A stretch of DNA of 29,047 nt from Parabacteroides sp. (lineage in GTDB: Bacteria > Bacteroidota > Bacteroidia > Bacteroidales > Tannerellaceae). This document shows, one piece after another, positions 24,784-29,047 of this stretch. The notes under the pieces are model-generated. The model saw only the letters and a list, made by a program, of their open reading frames with translations, had not been told where the DNA came from and ran no database searches. The first letter of the stretch is position 1, and each line of letters begins with the position of its first letter. A program made the translations under genes and the position numbers. The DNA lies in NCBI GenBank assembly GCA_020026285.1, contig JAHHQS010000033.1, forward strand, positions 1-29,047, given 5' to 3'.

Positions 24784-27438
24784 TTATAAAGTACATTCTA
24801 TTTTATAATTACCTGATTGTAATTCAAATGAATCCTTATCCTCGGATTCATTTCCGTTTATTAATGTTTTACTTGATTGAACAGGAAGCTCTACCGAAGC
24901 ATAACTTCCTACAGGAACCTGGATATCCATTAGGAAAGAAGTATTGGTTTTCTCCCAACGAACCTTCAATGTACCATAAGGTGTATCTTTTGATGTTTCA
25001 ACCCAAGTTATATCTTTTATCAACTGAGGCTTGATAAATATATGCTTATATCCAGGTTCTTTCTCATCAGGTAAAATTCCACCCAGTGCCTGATAAAACC
25101 AGGAACCGATTCCATTATAGCAATTATGAATATGGCTGCGTTCTCCATTCCAATGTTCCCAGGTAGTTGTTGCTCCATGATCAATCATATACAAATAGCC
25201 AGGATAAGTTCTCTTCTTTAACATCTGATACATCCATTCCGCCTGTCGGTTTTGAACTGCCCACTGAGTAATGATTGGAATACCAACCAATCCTGTTGAA
25301 AGATGTCCGGTAAAACGACTCTCAGTTTCTTTATACAATGTTTTCTGAATAGATTTTTCCAAGTTCTTAGGAGTTGCACCTACCAACATCGGATAGATCA
25401 AGTCAATCTGTGTTCCGGTAGAATAGCTTTGTCTTTCGGCATCATAAAAAGTTGAATGTATCAGCTTCTTCAATTCATCCGATTTATACTGATACAAGTC
25501 ATGATCTTCCGATTTATTCAACAATGTTGCAATCTTACCCATCGTTTCATAACATACAGCCATAAAACTATTGTTTACCAAATCTACCGACAAAGAATCG
25601 GTCTGGTCTATTCCTTTAGGAGTTGCCCAATCGCCCAAATACCAATTACGATAATCAGTGTTCGGCCATTTCTTCAACAGACCATTTACCATATACTTTT
25701 CTGCATATTCAAGCCACTGCTGCATGAATGGATAATACTTATCCAACAAACTGCGATCACCATAATTCATATAGGTCTGCCACGAAGCTGTTATTATAAA
25801 TCCACACCAGAAAGGACCACCACCGGCATTATAAGGATTCGGAGCCGTATGCGGCATACTTCCTCCTTCTCGCATACAATCAGCCCAAGCCTGCATCCAA
25901 TTGGCATATAAAGGAGTCAGATTGAACATTGTCTGAGCCGTTAAAGCTGAAGCATTTCCATCTCCTCCATATCCTAATCGCTCTATCTGCGGACAATCAA
26001 CCATATATCCTCCCAAAGTCAGGCAACGTAATGTATACTGAATCATATCATGAATCGAATTCATGTCTTTATCTGAACAAGCAAATGTTGAATTTCCGGA
26101 ATAGTCAGTATGAACCAAACCTGCCGTAATATCAGATAATTCGGGAGCCTCTTTCACATTAGATAATTTCAAATAACGATAAGCATGATAGTTAAACTTA
26201 TTTTCGAAAATTTCTGCAGATTTACTTCCCGATGCTATATAATAATCTTCATACAATTTGTCACGGAACTCATTCTTATCATCCAGAAAATCACAATAAC
26301 TGATTCTAACTTTCTGACCTTTTATCAACTGAGGAAATTGTATTTTAGTAAAACCTGTCAAATTGGTTCCCATATCAAAAATCCAGGCGGTATCACCTGA
26401 AGCTTTACAAGAAACCGGATGAATGCTTTTCTGAATTCGATTCAGTTCCACCATCTGAGGAGAAACTTTATGCTCAGGTATATTTACAGTTTTCACCGAA
26501 TTCCAAACTACAGCATTCAACGATTGAGAAGTTAAGTCCGACAATACATTTTGTGCATCTATAACTTCTCCGCCAAATTGATGAGGTCTCCACGAGCCTG
26601 TAGAAATATAGCCGCTTTCACGACCTTTCCAGGAAGAATCAGTCACTAATTCTGTTCTATTATCTCCATAATGAGAAATTTCCAATTGAGCTCTTACAAA
26701 TGGTCCTCCGTCAACCACACCCGGAAGTCGATTACGATACCAGCCTTTCCCCAACCAAATAACCAAATCATTCTTACCTGAATTCAATTGATCTGAAACA
26801 TCGTAAGTTACAACTAATGATCTTTTATTAAACTGGGAAACAGCCGGAGTCAAAACAGCATCTCCGACCTTCTTTCCATTCAAATAAATCTCATGATAAC
26901 CTAAAGAATTTACATGTAGCAATGCCTTCCCTTTTTTATCGTTCAGCCGAAAAGATTTCTTCAACAAAGGAGATTGAGGTTCTTCCGTATCAAGTCCGAT
27001 ATATTCAGCCTTCCAATCTTCAGGATTTATAAGTCCGATACCAAAACATGCTGTTTTACTCCAATCAGTTACCTTTCCTTTTTTATCCCATACACGGACC
27101 TTCCAGTAAACAATAGTTTTTGACGATAGTTTTTTCCCCTGATAGATTATCCAGGTAGAATTATTCCGGTCAACTTTTCCTGTATTCCACAAATCAGCCT
27201 TTTGTTCTGTCAAAAGAGATTTGTCCGTTGCTGCCAAGATCTGATACGCAGTCTGCTTGTCTCCATCTTCTTCAGATGTCAATACCCAGCTAAAACCAGG
27301 AGACACATTATCTATTCCCATCGGATTATTCAACTTGTCACATTGCAGATTATCTATACGTAATGAGCTAGAAGAATTACAAGACAATAACAATAACGGA
27401 ACCAATAATATTGATAAAAAAATCTTTGCAACTTCCAT
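24784..27438 (-). CDS. Alpha-L-rhamnosidase, GH78 (second copy, lipoprotein)
   Basis: An 884-residue GH78 lipoprotein: lipobox LLSC with C20, so membrane anchored. The open frame reaches upstream to 27585, but only MEVAKIFLS at 27438 gives a normal lipoprotein signal. It has the same domain order as the neighbouring copy: family start NLQCDKLNNPMGID, then GKGWYRNRLPGVVDGG, and the barrel. The catalytic motif is DCPQIERLGYGGD with D481, E486 and D493, and the general base is E761 in GATTTWEHW. R and W of the usual motif are I and Y here, which may change specificity. The two copies differ widely, so they are not a recent duplication and likely cut different rhamnosides. Confidence 0.94.
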   Translation of the reverse strand: MEVAKIFLSILLVPLLLLSCNSSSSLRIDNLQCDKLNNPMGIDNVSPGFSWVLTSEEDGDKQTAYQILAATDKSLLTEQKADLWNTGKVDRNNSTWIIYQGKKLSSKTIVYWKVRVWDKKGKVTDWSKTACFGIGLINPEDWKAEYIGLDTEEPQSPLLKKSFRLNDKKGKALLHVNSLGYHEIYLNGKKVGDAVLTPAVSQFNKRSLVVTYDVSDQLNSGKNDLVIWLGKGWYRNRLPGVVDGGPFVRAQLEISHYGDNRTELVTDSSWKGRESGYISTGSWRPHQFGGEVIDAQNVLSDLTSQSLNAVVWNSVKTVNIPEHKVSPQMVELNRIQKSIHPVSCKASGDTAWIFDMGTNLTGFTKIQFPQLIKGQKVRISYCDFLDDKNEFRDKLYEDYYIASGSKSAEIFENKFNYHAYRYLKLSNVKEAPELSDITAGLVHTDYSGNSTFACSDKDMNSIHDMIQYTLRCLTLGGYMVDCPQIERLGYGGDGNASALTAQTMFNLTPLYANWMQAWADCMREGGSMPHTAPNPYNAGGGPFWCGFIITASWQTYMNYGDRSLLDKYYPFMQQWLEYAEKYMVNGLLKKWPNTDYRNWYLGDWATPKGIDQTDSLSVDLVNNSFMAVCYETMGKIATLLNKSEDHDLYQYKSDELKKLIHSTFYDAERQSYSTGTQIDLIYPMLVGATPKNLEKSIQKTLYKETESRFTGHLSTGLVGIPIITQWAVQNRQAEWMYQMLKKRTYPGYLYMIDHGATTTWEHWNGERSHIHNCYNGIGSWFYQALGGILPDEKEPGYKHIFIKPQLIKDITWVETSKDTPYGTLKVRWEKTNTSFLMDIQVPVGSYASVELPVQSSKTLINGNESEDKDSFELQSGNYKIECTL

Positions 27439-27625
27439 AATTCTGTTTCTATAAAAAGATTTATAACTTACTCGTACTCTACTATACAATGGCATATGAA
27501 ATGCAGCTTTTGGAAAAATGATCCATAAAAAACTTATCACTATAAAACTAAGTAAATATGTGTTTTTACAAAAAAACAACATCAATTTGAATACAAATAT
27601 CCGCTAACAATAAATAATTAAAAAA

Positions 27626-27666
27626 TGGCGTATGCTATAGAAAACGACTTTCTATAACATACGTCA
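27626..27666 (-). terminator. Terminator after fucO
   Basis: Inverted repeat of 18 bases with two mismatches, 27626-27643 against 27649-27666, with a 5-base loop. The minus-strand tail reads TTTTTTAATT. It separates fucO from the rhamnosidases, so the latter need their own promoter between here and 27438; I found no full match to the consensus. Confidence 0.82.
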
Positions 27667-27688
27667 CTCTCAATTTTTTATAAAAAGA

Positions 27689-28843
27689 TTAAAGAACTTT
27701 CTTATACAATTCTATAATATCTTCCAATGTTACTTCTCGTGGATTACCAGGAGTACAAACATCAGCAATAGCCTGTTCCGCCAATGGCAAAATATCTTTT
27801 TCAGATATTCCAAGTTCTGATAAATGTTGAGGGATTCCTACTTCTACAGCCAAATCTCTCACAGCTTTACATGCAGCATTCGCAGCTTCTTCCTTACTCA
27901 TTCCTTCTGTATATGCATCCATAGCTTTAGCTATCTCCACATATTTATCCAAACAAGCTGGAGCATTGAATTCCATGATAGTTGGCAATAACAAAGCATT
28001 TGCTACACCATGAGGAATATCAAATAAGGAGCCCATAGGATGAGCCATTCCATGTACCAAACCTAGTCCGACATTTGAAAATGCCATACCTGCAATGTAT
28101 TGAGCAACCGCCATACCATTTCGTCCAACAGGATTTGTCGGTTCAAACACGGCAGTCTTCAAATATTTTTTAATCATTCTGATTGCCTCAATCTCAAACA
28201 TATCAGACATTTCCCAGGCAGCCTTGGTTATATATCCTTCAATAGCATGTGTCAAAGCATCCAATCCTGTAGCAGCTGTAGTCCCTTTGGGCAAAGAATA
28301 CATCAATTCGGCATCAATAATAGAACAACAAGGAATATCATTCGGATCAACACAAACCATCTTCTTCTGTTTTTCCTCGTCAATAATAACATAGTTGATA
28401 GTTGTTTCAGCCGCTGTTCCTGCTGTTGTAGGAAGAGCTATAATAGGAACGGTCTTATGTTTTGTTGGTGCACATCCTTCCAAAGATACAACGTCAGAGA
28501 ATTCAGGATTGTTAGTAACAATACCAATACCTTTTGCAGTATCCATAGAAGATCCACCACCTATAGCAACAATGAAATCTGCTCCAGAAGCTTTGAATGC
28601 CTCAACTCCCATCTTTACATTTGTCACTGTAGGATTAGGCTTTACTTCGCTATATATTTCATAAGGAATTCCGGCTTCTTCCAATACATCACTAACCATT
28701 TTGGCTACACCAAATTTAATAAGGCCTTTATCTGTTACTATCAAAGCTTTATTAAACCCCAGACGTCTAACAACTCCAGGAAGCTCTTTACGTGCTCCCG
28801 GACCAAAATAAGACATTTCGTTTAGAATAAATCGATTAACCAT
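27689..28843 (-). CDS. fucO: Lactaldehyde reductase (1,2-propanediol oxidoreductase)
   Basis: A 384-residue iron-dependent alcohol dehydrogenase (group III) that reduces L-lactaldehyde to 1,2-propanediol with NADH at the end of rhamnose and fucose breakdown. Visible: MVNRFILNEMSYFGPGA start as in FucO, NAD motif GGGSSMDTAKGIGI, and iron ligands in GLDALTHAIEGY, GLVHGMAHPMG and FDIPHGVAN. Length equals that of the usual FucO proteins. A longer frame runs up to 29038, but its first 65 codons have no family counterpart, so I start at 28843. The rhamnosidases next door release its pathway's sugar, which supports the lactaldehyde substrate. Cytoplasmic. Confidence 0.92.
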   Translation of the reverse strand: MVNRFILNEMSYFGPGARKELPGVVRRLGFNKALIVTDKGLIKFGVAKMVSDVLEEAGIPYEIYSEVKPNPTVTNVKMGVEAFKASGADFIVAIGGGSSMDTAKGIGIVTNNPEFSDVVSLEGCAPTKHKTVPIIALPTTAGTAAETTINYVIIDEEKQKKMVCVDPNDIPCCSIIDAELMYSLPKGTTAATGLDALTHAIEGYITKAAWEMSDMFEIEAIRMIKKYLKTAVFEPTNPVGRNGMAVAQYIAGMAFSNVGLGLVHGMAHPMGSLFDIPHGVANALLLPTIMEFNAPACLDKYVEIAKAMDAYTEGMSKEEAANAACKAVRDLAVEVGIPQHLSELGISEKDILPLAEQAIADVCTPGNPREVTLEDIIELYKKVL

Positions 28844-29047
28844 CTTTTTCTCTGTTTTTGCATTAGTATTAATAATATTCGCTAATAAAACTATCACTAT
28901 ATCCAGGAACTTATAAACCAGCAAAAAGAATATGCTTCTAAGATTTTTTGAAAGTTTCCAATAATGCCGAATCTTTACAGAGTCGCGTGTTAAAAAAGAA
29001 CTATCTGATAAATATATTTCACAGATAGCCTTTAACATAAACTTTTA
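28844..29047. other. Upstream region of fucO at the right edge
   Basis: 204 bases with no gene call. A small 7-base inverted repeat (CTATCTG, 29001-29007, against CAGATAG, 29022-29028) may be an operator. I found no full -33/-7 promoter for fucO. Confidence 0.4.

Noticed and set aside
25456..25911. 151-codon open frame on the plus strand
   Set aside because: Antisense to the second rhamnosidase, low-complexity Ile/Thr-rich translation, no promoter.
28100..28825. 241-codon open frame on the plus strand
   Set aside because: Wholly antisense to fucO, which has clear family motifs; the translation is rich in Cys, Ser, His and Asn runs and has no recognisable domain.

Overview
This looks like a chromosomal segment of a low-GC member of the Bacteroidota, most likely order Bacteroidales; genus not settled. 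Grounds: start codons mostly without Shine-Dalgarno sequences, several promoters of the Bacteroides type (TTTG, about 20 bases, TAnnTTTG), a DUF5020 protein, two family-78 alpha-L-rhamnosidases, a CE15-type esterase, a TonB-dependent receptor and lipoproteins with C-terminal or N-terminal envelope signals. I call 21 protein genes and see no RNA genes, insertion sequences, CRISPR arrays or phage genes.

Region by region. (1) 1-3618, minus strand: a terminator, a DIP1984-family protein, a DUF5020 outer-membrane protein, then a two-gene unit of a Nudix hydrolase and a DraG-type ADP-ribosylglycohydrolase fused to a second, macro-like domain; together these look like an ADP-ribose handling pair. 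(2) 3857-6036, minus: ahpC and ahpF, the two-part alkyl hydroperoxide reductase, with a terminator-like hairpin between them that would lower ahpF relative to ahpC. (3) 6372-15063, minus: a tight five-gene operon: TonB-dependent receptor, FtsX/MacB-like permease, LolD-type ATPase, a 1247-residue lipoprotein with two PQQ-like propellers around a degenerate methyltransferase-like insert, and a C-terminally anchored protein of unknown family. All junctions are 19 bases or less and the last is a 4-base ATGA overlap. Three of the exported proteins carry a Cys-x-Cys motif. This is the part of the window most likely to be an undescribed system. (4) 15321-19838: a YqiA-like hydrolase, a zinc alcohol dehydrogenase with an unusually strong ribosome binding site, a tri-haem cytochrome c peroxidase, an FKBP prolyl isomerase and a thioesterase. 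(5) 20198-28843: a DEDDh exonuclease followed by a secreted CE15-like esterase, then, on the minus strand, lactaldehyde reductase (fucO) followed by two alpha-L-rhamnosidases.

How the genes fit together. The rhamnosidases release L-rhamnose from plant or microbial glycans, the esterase could open uronate ester links on such glycans, and fucO disposes of the L-lactaldehyde made when rhamnose is broken down. No susC/susD pair, regulator or rhamnose kinase/aldolase genes lie in the window, so this would be a satellite of a larger system. The ahpCF pair and the haem peroxidase both remove peroxides, in the cytoplasm and envelope respectively. The function of the five-gene envelope operon cannot be deduced from sequence alone; the gene order argues for uptake or export of one ligand or for assembly of one envelope factor.
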